Shown: positions 1 to 5,404 of the stretch, piece by piece | Layout of the letters: the number at the start of each line of letters is the position of its first letter | Position numbering within the stretch: position 1 is the stretch's first letter | Assembly: GCA_903789505.1 (NCBI GenBank) | Contig: CAIFEU010000085.1 | Coordinates: 3,031-11,303, forward strand | DNA length: 8,273 bases | Source of the DNA: an uncultured Coriobacteriales bacterium | GTDB lineage: Bacteria; Actinomycetota; Coriobacteriia; Coriobacteriales; UMGS124 | Reading direction: 5' to 3' | The notes under the pieces: model-generated | Databases searched by the model: none | The model's input: only the letters and a program-made list of their open reading frames with translations | Told to the model about the DNA's origin: nothing | Made by a program: the position numbers and the translations under genes

Positions 1-36
1 CCCCCCCCCCCCCGGGGGGGGGCCCCCCCCCCCCCC
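1..36. other. Homopolymer C13-G9-C14 run, probable contig-end artefact
   Basis: The window opens with 13 C, 9 G and 14 C before normal complex sequence begins. The right end also finishes in a run of C. Such runs at both extremes are typical of low-quality read ends or assembly ends rather than biology. Treat these bases as unreliable. Confidence 0.7.
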
Positions 37-44
37 ACTCCGAG

Positions 45-97
45 ATGGGCGCCGTGCGGCGAGCCCGGCCGATGTCGCGGGCCACGTCGGCGCCCAT
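45..97 (-). terminator. Inverted repeat downstream of the AraC-type gene
   Basis: A perfect 10-base inverted repeat (ATGGGCGCCG at 45-54, its complement at 88-97) encloses a 33-base loop. It begins about 18 bases past the stop codon of the AraC-type gene. There is no T-run on the minus-strand side and the loop is long, so a role in termination is only a guess. It could equally be chance in GC-rich DNA. Confidence 0.2.
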
Positions 98-115
98 GCG
101 ACGCGCGGTCGCCCC

Positions 116-484
116 TTACGCCCCGATCCCGCGCCAGCGCGCCGGCGAGCTGCCATACCGACGCTCGAACGACGCGTAGAAGCTGCCGAGGTCCTCGTAG
201 CCGCAATAGCTCGCGACCCGCGACATCGGCAGCTCACTCTCGTCGATGAGCGCCGCCGCCCGCCGCATGCGCATGTCGCGCACCAGCTCCCCGAACGTCA
301 TCCCCAGGTAACGCCGTACGTCGCGGCGAATCGTGTTGGGATGGCACCCGAACGCCCGGGCGGTCGACGCCAGCGTTGCCCGGTCGCAGTTCTGCGCGAC
401 GTAGGCGCAGACCCGCTCCACGCGCGGCGGCGCGTCGTCGCTCACCCTGACCGGAACGACGTACGAGATGACCTTCTCCCTCAT
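116..484 (-). CDS. Small AraC-family transcriptional regulator (DNA-binding domain only)
   Basis: The product is 122 residues and consists almost entirely of the AraC-type double helix-turn-helix domain, with no sensor domain. The first helix-turn-helix covers roughly residues 36-57 (LASTARAFGCHPNTIRRDV) and the second roughly 84-107. The family signature follows as GYEDLGSFYASFERRYGSSP at about 95-114. This size resembles single-domain members such as SoxS and MarA, whose activity is set by their amount rather than by a bound ligand. The ATG at 484 was chosen because a purine-rich ribosome site (GGGGAGGGG, 491-499) lies six bases upstream and the conserved domain starts soon after. The frame stays open further upstream but only as low-complexity Gly/Arg/Ala/Pro sequence. 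The gene is divergent from the MerR-type gene. Its targets are unknown. The family call is firm; the role is inferred. Confidence 0.87.
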   Translation of the reverse strand: MREKVISYVVPVRVSDDAPPRVERVCAYVAQNCDRATLASTARAFGCHPNTIRRDVRRYLGMTFGELVRDMRMRRAAALIDESELPMSRVASYCGYEDLGSFYASFERRYGSSPARWRGIGA

Positions 485-601
485 CCCCGTCCCCTCCCCT
501 CGGTGCCCGGGCACGCGGCTGGCGCCGGCACCTCCCCCGAGGCGCGGCGCCGGGTTGCGTCCGTCGCCGAGATCCCCCATCGCGGCGACGCCCCCTCCCG
601 G

Positions 602-643
602 GTACGCGCAGACCGTACACCCTTCCCCGCGGGTAAAGCGCAA
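602..643 (-). promoter_or_regulatory. Candidate promoter with palindrome in a 20-base spacer, upstream of the AraC-type gene
   Basis: On the minus strand a -35-like TTGCGC (638-643) is followed after 20 bases by TACGGT (612-617), which fits a loose TAnnnT -10 box. The spacer is filled by an imperfect palindrome, read on the plus strand as CCTTCCCCGCGGGTAAAG (621-638, 7 of 9 pairs matching). A second small inverted repeat, GTACG-N7-CGTAC (602-618), overlaps the -10 box. MerR-family regulators typically act on promoters with 19-20 base spacers carrying a dyad, and a MerR-type gene lies next door. The hexamers are weak, so both promoter and operator remain predictions. Confidence 0.35.
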
Positions 644-668
644 GCCCCGATTTGCCCGGGCGCGCGGC

Positions 669-690
669 ATCGCATCCCGCGCCATGCGGG
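669..690. repeat. 22-base intergenic repeat, copy 1
   Basis: The stretch matches 730-751 at 20 of 22 positions, starting ATCGCATCCC and ending GCCATGCGGG. This copy contains a 5-base inverted repeat, CCCGC-gccat-GCGGG. The two copies start 61 bases apart in the same orientation. No coding explanation is evident, so they may be paired protein-binding sites. Confidence 0.45.
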
Positions 691-729
691 CAGGCCTTGG
701 CGGTCCCGGCGCCCACAAGGCTCTCGGCA

Positions 730-751
730 ATCGCGTCCCTCGCCATGCGGG
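730..751. repeat. 22-base intergenic repeat, copy 2
   Basis: This second copy of the element at 669-690 differs at two positions. It has CCCTC where copy 1 has CCCGC, so its small inverted repeat is weakened by one mismatch. Its orientation is the same as copy 1. Confidence 0.45.
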
Positions 752-930
752 TCGACCTCAGAAGCGCTGCGCCCGCACCGCCGGGCGGGGCGTCGCGCTC
801 GGTTCCTGCGGGGCGGCTCCGACGAAGCGACAGACACCCGCCACGAGCGCGCCATCCGTGCCCGGGGCGACCCGGGACTGCGCGGGCGCCGCGAGAGGCA
901 CCCCGTTCTCACCGACGGCCCGGCGGGCGC

Positions 931-941
931 TGCTATAGAAT
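931..941 (+). promoter_or_regulatory. Extended -10 promoter element for the MerR-type gene
   Basis: TGCTATAGAAT stands out as an A/T-rich island in very GC-rich DNA and fits the extended -10 pattern TGnTATAnn. No good -35 box is visible 16-18 bases upstream; ACCGAC occupies that place. Transcription would start near 946, leaving a leader of about 29 bases to the ATG at 975, which agrees with the chosen start. Confidence 0.45.
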
Positions 942-960
942 CCATCCCGCAAGCGCACGG

Positions 961-967
961 GGGAGGG
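961..967 (+). promoter_or_regulatory. Ribosome binding site that decides the MerR start
   Basis: GGGAGGG lies seven bases before the ATG at 975. It favours that ATG over the internal ATG at 1173, which would cut into the DNA-binding domain and has no comparable site at the right spacing. Confidence 0.5.
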
Positions 968-974
968 AACGGGG

Positions 975-2048
975 ATGGGAGACGTGATGGGGTGCGGGAG
1001 AACGGGCGCGCCGGGAGAGGGCGGGCTGCGGGTTGAGGGGGCGCGGGCACCCCTGGGGGCGGGCGGGAGGCATCGAGTCGGCGGAGACGCCAAGGACCAC
1101 GGCGAAGGAGGCGCCGGCGGGGCGGAGCGGGTCGGCGGGGAGCGCGGGGACGGGCTGCTGCTGATCGGGCAGATGGCGCGCCTCAACTCGGTGAGCGAGA
1201 AGGCGCTGCGCGTCTACCAGGCGAAGGGCATCCTCGAGCCCGTGCTCACCGACGAGGAGACCGGGTACCGCTACTACTCGCTGGAGCAGTGCGCGACGCT
1301 CGACATGGTCTCGCAGCTCCAGTCGCTGGGGTTCTCGCTCGACCAGATCGCCGAGATAGCGTCCCGCCACGACGTGTCGCACCTGCGCGCCTGCGTGAGC
1401 CAGCGGCTCGAGCTGCTCGAGAGCCGCTCAGCGCAGCTCGCGATGGCGCGGCAGGTAGCGGGCGACCTGCTGCACTCCTGCGACGTCTACCTGAACAAGC
1501 CCGTCTGCGGCGAGCCACGGCTGGAGGCCCTGCCCGCGCGCCAGATCCTGCGCTTCGAGCTGGACCGGGGGGCGTCCGACCCACGGCGTGACGGACGAGC
1601 GTCGATGGCGGACTGGGAGCGCGACCTGCGCGGCGTGCGCCGCCGCATCGTGGAGCGCGGATGGCCGCTGGCGCTGTTCCGCGACGTCGGGTGCATCATC
1701 AAGCGCGAGAGCCTGGCGAGCAGGGACATCGTGTACAGCAGCGCGTTCGTCTCGGTGTCCCCCGCCTTCGGCGAGGAGGTGTACGAGCACGCCGAGACCG
1801 TCGGGGCGGGCGTCTACCTCACCGAGTACATCGACTCGCTCTACACGCCCGACGGCAGCGAGCGCGAGACCGTCGAGCTGCTGCGGCTGCTCGACGAGTG
1901 CGCCGCGCGCGGGCTCGAGCCAGCCGGCGACTACCTCGGCGAGGTCATCGCGGACGGGCCGGCCTTCCAGTTCCGGGGCAGGCAGATGCTCTTCAGGATG
2001 TGCCTGCCCGTGCAGGTGTCCCCGACCCTGGCGGCGCCGTCGGCGTAG
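975..2048 (+). CDS. MerR-family transcriptional regulator with C-terminal effector-binding domain
   Basis: The product is 357 residues from this start. The winged helix-turn-helix begins at about residue 62 (IGQMARLNSVSEKALRVYQA), followed by the MerR hallmark ETGYRYYS at about 95-102. A helical linker follows (about 136-175), then a C-terminal region (about 185-345) resembling the GyrI/BmrR-type small-molecule-binding fold. Regulators of this layout usually sense drugs or metabolites and twist promoter DNA. Residues 1-60 are Gly/Arg-rich and unlike the family, which normally starts just before the first helix. Other in-frame ATG/GTG codons are at 984 and 987, while 1173 would remove part of helix 1; a CTG start near 1155-1161 cannot be excluded. 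The ATG at 975 has the best ribosome site and a matching promoter element. The target could be the divergent AraC-type gene; that is inference. Confidence 0.85.
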   Translation: MGDVMGCGRTGAPGEGGLRVEGARAPLGAGGRHRVGGDAKDHGEGGAGGAERVGGERGDGLLLIGQMARLNSVSEKALRVYQAKGILEPVLTDEETGYRYYSLEQCATLDMVSQLQSLGFSLDQIAEIASRHDVSHLRACVSQRLELLESRSAQLAMARQVAGDLLHSCDVYLNKPVCGEPRLEALPARQILRFELDRGASDPRRDGRASMADWERDLRGVRRRIVERGWPLALFRDVGCIIKRESLASRDIVYSSAFVSVSPAFGEEVYEHAETVGAGVYLTEYIDSLYTPDGSERETVELLRLLDECAARGLEPAGDYLGEVIADGPAFQFRGRQMLFRMCLPVQVSPTLAAPSA

Positions 2049-2202
2049 GGCTCTCCCGCCACGCCCCATCGCGATGCCGCCGCTGCCCGGCGCGCACGTC
2101 GGCGCTCGGGCCACACGCCGGCGCCCGTCGGCGCGGGGGGGCGGGAGGGGACGCCCCGCGCACCGGGTCGCCCGCGCGAGGGCGGACCTGGGACGGGAAG
2201 GA

Positions 2203-2224
2203 GCCTTGACCCGCGGGTCAAGGC
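2203..2224. terminator. Perfect 22-base palindrome, possible bidirectional terminator
   Basis: The arm GCCTTGACC, a central CGCG and the exact complementary arm form a perfect palindrome. As RNA it gives a 9-pair stem with a 4-base loop. It sits near the middle of the gap between convergent genes, where a shared terminator would be expected. Neither strand has a T-run after it, so it is not a classical intrinsic terminator. A symmetric protein-binding site is the main alternative. Confidence 0.45.
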
Positions 2225-2260
2225 CCCAAGACAGCCGGGCTTGCAGGCGCCTCTCCGCGC

Positions 2261-2376
2261 CCCCGCGCGAGGCCGTCAAGCTGGACTCTCGTCGCCCACG
2301 CCTCACGCGGGCAGGGCGGGCACCCCGTCGCGCCGCGCTCCGCGCGCTCCCGCCGGCGACCCCGCACGAGGCCGTC
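2261..2376. repeat. 17-base direct repeat pair in the convergent gap
   Basis: CCCCGCGCGAGGCCGTC at 2261-2277 recurs at 2360-2376 with one mismatch (CCCCGCACG...). The copies start 99 bases apart in the same orientation. There is no evident function; this may be a remnant of a small duplication. Confidence 0.35.
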
Positions 2377-2399
2377 GGAGCCGGCGCGCCGCCGGCCCC
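2377..2399 (-). terminator. GC hairpin at the end of the molybdopterin-domain gene
   Basis: A stem of GCCGGC arms (2380-2385 and 2391-2396), extended by two further pairs after one mismatch, encloses a 5-base loop. On the minus strand it begins at the stop codon of the 320-residue protein gene. It has no T-run. It is a plausible end-of-operon structure, but GC-rich DNA makes such stems by chance. Confidence 0.3.
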
Positions 2400-3361
2400 T
2401 ACTCGCCCGCTTGGGCCCCGCTCAGCACGCCCACGTTGGGACGGTTGGCGTAGGCGTCGCCCGCCTCGGCGGTACCGGGGGCCGCGGGGACGTCCGCCTC
2501 GTCGCGGCACTCGACGTCGATGGAGACGACGTCGCTTGCGAAGTAGCGAGCCGCCGTCGACCCCAGCCACAGCTGGTTGGTGCCGCCCACGCTCGCGGAG
2601 AGCGGCTGGCCGTCAATCGCGTAGACGATCAGTGACCGGCGCTGCAGGACGTAGGTGAGCGGCAGGCTCACCCGATAGCCGTCCGCGCAGGTGAACGTGA
2701 TCGTGTTGGCACCGTCGGCGATTCCCAGCGCGTAGAGGGTCTCACGCAGGTCGATGCCGGTGACGTCGGCATTGACCGTGGCGCGCCCGTCGGCGGGGTT
2801 GCCCAGGCAGGTGCAGCCCATCAGCGACGTCGCCGAGCTCGTCTTCGCGAGCTCCCCGATCGTCGCGTCGAGCTGCGCGTCCAGGCCGTCGCCGCCGATG
2901 GAGACCTCCCAGTCGGCAGCCTGGCCGACCTCGTCAGCCTCCCCCTCCGAGACAACGCCATCGGTAGCGGCGCCCTCTGCCTCGGTGCCCGACCCCGTCG
3001 CGGCGGCCACCGTCGTGGGAACCGTGACCTTCTGCGCCGACCCCGAGCACAGCACCTCGTCCGCCCCACCCAGCGCGCGTGCGATCTCGTCGACCGGGCT
3101 CACCCGGTCCTGCGTGAAGGCGAACGTCCCGAGGACCTGCGCCGAGGTACGCACGCCCGCATCCGTCGCCCCCGCGGACGCCGTCTGCACGGCGGCGCCG
3201 CGCACGTGCGCCGTCGGCGCCCCGCCCTCGTCGGCGAGCGCCGGCGTGCCCCCTCCCAGGAGCAGCCCGGCCCCCGCAACCAGCGCAACCGCACCCGCCA
3301 TGCCGATCTCCGCGCGGCGCGACGCATTCGCGCGCACGCTGCCTTCAGTCGTCTCTCTCAT
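2399..3361 (-). CDS. Exported protein with a diverged sulfite-oxidase-type molybdopterin domain
   Basis: The product is 320 residues. Residues 1-43 look like a signal peptide: a basic start containing SRR at 14-16, a hydrophobic core at about 21-36 and an ALA-type cleavage site near 41-43. The SRR pair is reminiscent of, but not a clean match to, a twin-arginine motif. A low-complexity Ala/Thr/Gly/Glu-rich stretch covers about 45-148. From about residue 151 it aligns by eye with the molybdopterin domain of the upstream 612-residue protein: WEVSIGG versus WTISLSG, MGCTCLGN (Cys183) versus MQCTYN, YAIDGQPL versus FQIDGQTL, and RPNVGVL versus KPNVGVM. It then stops, so the dimerisation domain is absent, and it has no CXXCH haem motif. 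The start has a GAGGGGG ribosome site seven bases upstream. It is second in a unit with the cytochrome gene. It may be a partner subunit, a cofactor-binding protein or a degenerate paralogue; the function is unknown. Confidence 0.8.
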   Translation of the reverse strand: MRETTEGSVRANASRRAEIGMAGAVALVAGAGLLLGGGTPALADEGGAPTAHVRGAAVQTASAGATDAGVRTSAQVLGTFAFTQDRVSPVDEIARALGGADEVLCSGSAQKVTVPTTVAAATGSGTEAEGAATDGVVSEGEADEVGQAADWEVSIGGDGLDAQLDATIGELAKTSSATSLMGCTCLGNPADGRATVNADVTGIDLRETLYALGIADGANTITFTCADGYRVSLPLTYVLQRRSLIVYAIDGQPLSASVGGTNQLWLGSTAARYFASDVVSIDVECRDEADVPAAPGTAEAGDAYANRPNVGVLSGAQAGE

Positions 3362-3411
3362 CTTCGGGCCCCCTCGGGTCTGTGTCGAAGCCTGGATGGA
3401 ACCGATGCCCG

Positions 3412-3445
3412 CCCCGCCGGCGCCTCGCCCGGGACGCCGGCGGGG
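3412..3445 (-). terminator. Strong intergenic hairpin between the cytochrome and molybdopterin-domain genes
   Basis: An 11-base perfect stem (CCCCGCCGGCG at 3412-3422, complement at 3435-3445) encloses a 12-base loop, nine bases after the cytochrome stop codon. There is no T-run after it on the minus strand. It could attenuate transcription into the second gene or protect the 3' end of the first message, allowing unequal amounts of the two proteins. Confidence 0.45.
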
Positions 3446-3454
3446 ACGCGCGAC

Positions 3455-5293
3455 CTAGTCGCTCGCCTTGGAGGCGGTGGTCGCGTCGGCCTGGTCGATC
3501 AGCAGGCTGAAGTTCGCGTACTTCTCGTCGTCGGACAGCCCCGCCGCGTAGGCGTCGGCGTCGTCCAGGATCGTGCCGGGCGCGCCCTGCGACTCCGCGT
3601 CGAGGTCGGTGACGGCGACCGCCTGGTTGTCCTGCAGGCCGCTGACGGAGCCCTCAGACGCGCGGATCTGGTCCTCGAAGGCGCTCAGGTCGCTCTTGGC
3701 GTTGACCATGATCTCCTCGGGGTCGGCCGTGATCTCGCCGTCGGAGTCCACCGAGCGCACCATCAGCACGTAGGCGGTGGTTGTGTCGGCCGGCGGGGTG
3801 AACGTGTACTCCCAGTACACCCAACGGTTGACGTCGGAGTCGGGCGTCTCGTAGTCAACCCACGTCTGCCCGCCGTCCATCGAGAACTGGACGTCGGTGA
3901 TGGGCTTGTCGAACGCGCTCGCGTACCCCTTGAACGTGTAGGGCTCGCCCGCCTGGATGCACAGGCCCTCAGGGGTGTCCATGACGCCGACGTTTGGCTT
4001 GTTGTAGTAGTAGGTCCCGTCGTCGGTCCAGCCGTCGTACTCCCAGATGCCCTCGTCGGAGGAGTCGACGAAGTTGATGTCGCTGAGCTCCTTGCAGTTG
4101 ATGGGCGCGCCGGTGCCGCCGACCCACAGCATCGCCGGGAAGCCCTGCTCCCACGACAGCGTCTGGCCATCGATCTGGAACACGACCATCGCGTCCTTGC
4201 CCTGCAGGTTCTCCACCAGCATCGAGTTCATGTTGCCGTCCGAGGAGATCGTGTACATGCCGTAGGCGTCGTCCTTGAGGCCGCCCGCCTGCTCGATGAG
4301 CCAGTCCAGCGGCACGCCCGTGATCTGCGCGTTGGCGATGTAGGGCCCGCCGGTGGGGTTGTACGTGCACTGCATCGTGACCGTGCGCGTCTCGACCGGC
4401 GCCTGCTCGAGCAGGTCGGAGATCGTGTAGGTGACCTCCTTGTTGACGAGCCCGGACAGCGAAATCGTCCAGTCGTCGTAGATAGACGTGTCGGTCTGGT
4501 CGCCGGCGTCGGCGCGGGCGTTGCGCAGGAAGTCGCTGCCGCGGTAGTACCACTCCCAGTTGAAGATGGAGTCCTGGGGCACGACGACGTCCTGGTTCCA
4601 GGTGAAGTCGCCCTCCAGGTCGTCGGCGTCGACCTTGGTGATGCCGCGCATCTTGGAGTGCTTGGCGACGTCCCACAGCTGGAAGTCGTTGCCGTCCTCG
4701 GTGTAGTTATGGCAGCTCTGGCAGTCGGCGCCCTCGACGTCGCGGTGGATGCCGTGGATCAGCGTGCCGAAGTCGTAGAAGGTCGTCTGGTAGCCGTCAC
4801 CCACCTCATGGCAGTCGACGCACATCTGCACCGTGACGTCGATGCCCATGTCGTTGGTCAGGTCGGTGTGGCCGTAGTCCGCCGTGTTCATGAGCGCCGC
4901 CAGGTCATCGTGGCACGAGTTGCACCCGCGCGCGTCAGCCTGCAGGTAGGCGCAGTTATACAGCGTGTTGAGGCCCGGGTGGCTGTAGGCGCCCTCGGCG
5001 TTGAGGCTCGTCGAGATGTCCTCGCTGGGCGTGCGCTGCACGAAGCGCCCGTCGGCAAGCTCGGTGACAATCGGCCCCTGGTCGCTGTACGTGGCCTGCT
5101 TGAGCGCCACGCCGCTCGCCGCGTTCTCCACGTCGAGGTACGACGCGGAGGCGTCCGCCGCCCCCGACCCGTCCGCGGCGCCCGACGCCGCCGGCGACGC
5201 GAGCGCGCCCGTCCCCGTCAGCGCGAACGCCCCCGCCAGCAGCATCCCCGCGCACGCCACGGCGACCGCCCGCATGTTCTTACCGCGTTCCAT
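3455..5293 (-). CDS. Exported three-haem cytochrome c fused to a sulfite-oxidase-type molybdopterin oxidoreductase
   Basis: The product is 612 residues. A Sec-like signal peptide covers about 1-32 (hydrophobic core about 13-28, ending GALAS), with no twin arginine. The cytochrome part (about 105-215) has three CXXCH haem-attachment motifs: CNSCH 124-128, CVDCH 158-162 and CQSCH 191-195. His105, His142, His180, His183 and His212 are candidate second ligands. Residues about 270-435 form a sulfite-oxidase-fold molybdopterin domain with the expected molybdenum-ligand cysteine in TVTMQCTYN (Cys309). Residues about 443-532 look like the Ig-like Mo-cofactor dimerisation domain (VQFSMDGGQTWVDYE). An acidic, Ala-rich tail of about 80 residues follows. 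Known family members oxidise sulfite or reduce sulfoxides or nitrate; the substrate here cannot be assigned. The ATG at 5293 has an AGGAGGGGG site five bases upstream. No membrane anchor or quinol partner is seen in the window. Confidence 0.9.
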   Translation of the reverse strand: MERGKNMRAVAVACAGMLLAGAFALTGTGALASPAASGAADGSGAADASASYLDVENAASGVALKQATYSDQGPIVTELADGRFVQRTPSEDISTSLNAEGAYSHPGLNTLYNCAYLQADARGCNSCHDDLAALMNTADYGHTDLTNDMGIDVTVQMCVDCHEVGDGYQTTFYDFGTLIHGIHRDVEGADCQSCHNYTEDGNDFQLWDVAKHSKMRGITKVDADDLEGDFTWNQDVVVPQDSIFNWEWYYRGSDFLRNARADAGDQTDTSIYDDWTISLSGLVNKEVTYTISDLLEQAPVETRTVTMQCTYNPTGGPYIANAQITGVPLDWLIEQAGGLKDDAYGMYTISSDGNMNSMLVENLQGKDAMVVFQIDGQTLSWEQGFPAMLWVGGTGAPINCKELSDINFVDSSDEGIWEYDGWTDDGTYYYNKPNVGVMDTPEGLCIQAGEPYTFKGYASAFDKPITDVQFSMDGGQTWVDYETPDSDVNRWVYWEYTFTPPADTTTAYVLMVRSVDSDGEITADPEEIMVNAKSDLSAFEDQIRASEGSVSGLQDNQAVAVTDLDAESQGAPGTILDDADAYAAGLSDDEKYANFSLLIDQADATTASKASD

Positions 5294-5328
5294 TGCGACC
5301 CCCTCCTCGCGTCCGACCTTTCAGCCAG

Positions 5329-5357
5329 ATTTTAGGAAGGTGTCCGAGGGCGGGAAA
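5329..5357 (-). promoter_or_regulatory. Promoter of the cytochrome/molybdopterin unit
   Basis: On the minus strand TAAAAT (5329-5334) matches the -10 consensus at five of six bases and is a conspicuous A/T island in GC-rich DNA. A poor -35 box, TTTCCC (5352-5357), lies 17 bases upstream. A weak -35 with a good -10 is typical of activator-dependent promoters. The predicted start is near 5322, giving a leader of about 29 bases with a strong ribosome site at 5299-5307. Confidence 0.6.
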
Positions 5358-5371
5358 TGACCGTGGTCACA
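5356..5371 (-). promoter_or_regulatory. Crp/Fnr-type operator centred at about -41.5
   Basis: The minus strand reads TGTGACCACGGTCATT. The left half is the perfect TGTGA of the Crp-type consensus TGTGA-N6-TCACA; the right half TCATT keeps three of five. The core TGACC-N2-GGTCA is a perfect dyad. With a start seven bases after the -10 hexamer, the centre falls at about -41.5, the classical position for activators that overlap the -35 box. The regulator itself is not in the window. Confidence 0.5.
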
Positions 5372-5404
5372 GTGCCATCGGGGAAAAGGGACCAGGGCGC
5401 GGCG

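Larger units (their letters stand above)
485..974. other. Divergent intergenic region between the AraC-type and MerR-type genes
   Basis: This 490-base stretch has no convincing gene. Its open frames are low-complexity products of GC-rich DNA. It holds a dyad-containing promoter candidate for the AraC-type gene (602-643), two copies of a 22-base repeat (669-690, 730-751), an extended -10 element for the MerR-type gene (931-941) and ribosome binding sites for both flanking genes. Its length suggests a regulatory region for one or both regulators. Confidence 0.6.
2049..2398. other. Convergent intergenic region
   Basis: These 350 bases lie between two convergent stop codons. No convincing gene is seen; open frames here are low-complexity. 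The region holds a perfect 22-base palindrome (2203-2224), a 17-base near-identical direct repeat (2261-2277 and 2360-2376) and a hairpin beside the stop codon at 2399. It most likely serves termination from both sides. Confidence 0.55.

Noticed and set aside
37..97. Start of a further minus-strand gene at the ATG at 97 (MGADVARDIGRARR...)
   Set aside because: About 20 residues are visible before the homopolymer end, the ribosome-site-like AAGGGG is too far away (14 bases), and the bases also form an inverted repeat. It cannot be supported.
485..730. Upstream extension of the AraC-type gene to an ATG at 730
   Set aside because: The extra 82 residues are low-complexity and cover the repeats and promoter-like dyad. 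The ATG at 484 has a good ribosome site.
1588..2658. A 356-codon plus-strand frame overlapping the MerR gene and the convergent gap
   Set aside because: It is Arg/Ala/Pro/Ser-rich, in a different frame from a clear MerR gene, and runs antisense into the molybdopterin-domain gene.
4950..4955. A possible fourth haem motif around Cys114 of the cytochrome
   Set aside because: The cysteine in LYNCAYLQ has no second cysteine and histidine at CXXCH or known longer spacings; the next motif, CNSCH, is complete on its own.
3206..5335. A 709-codon open frame on the plus strand opposite the cytochrome gene
   Set aside because: It is the antisense shadow of the real gene. Its product is Val/Arg/Asp-rich with no recognisable domain, while the minus strand encodes haem motifs, a molybdopterin domain and a signal peptide.
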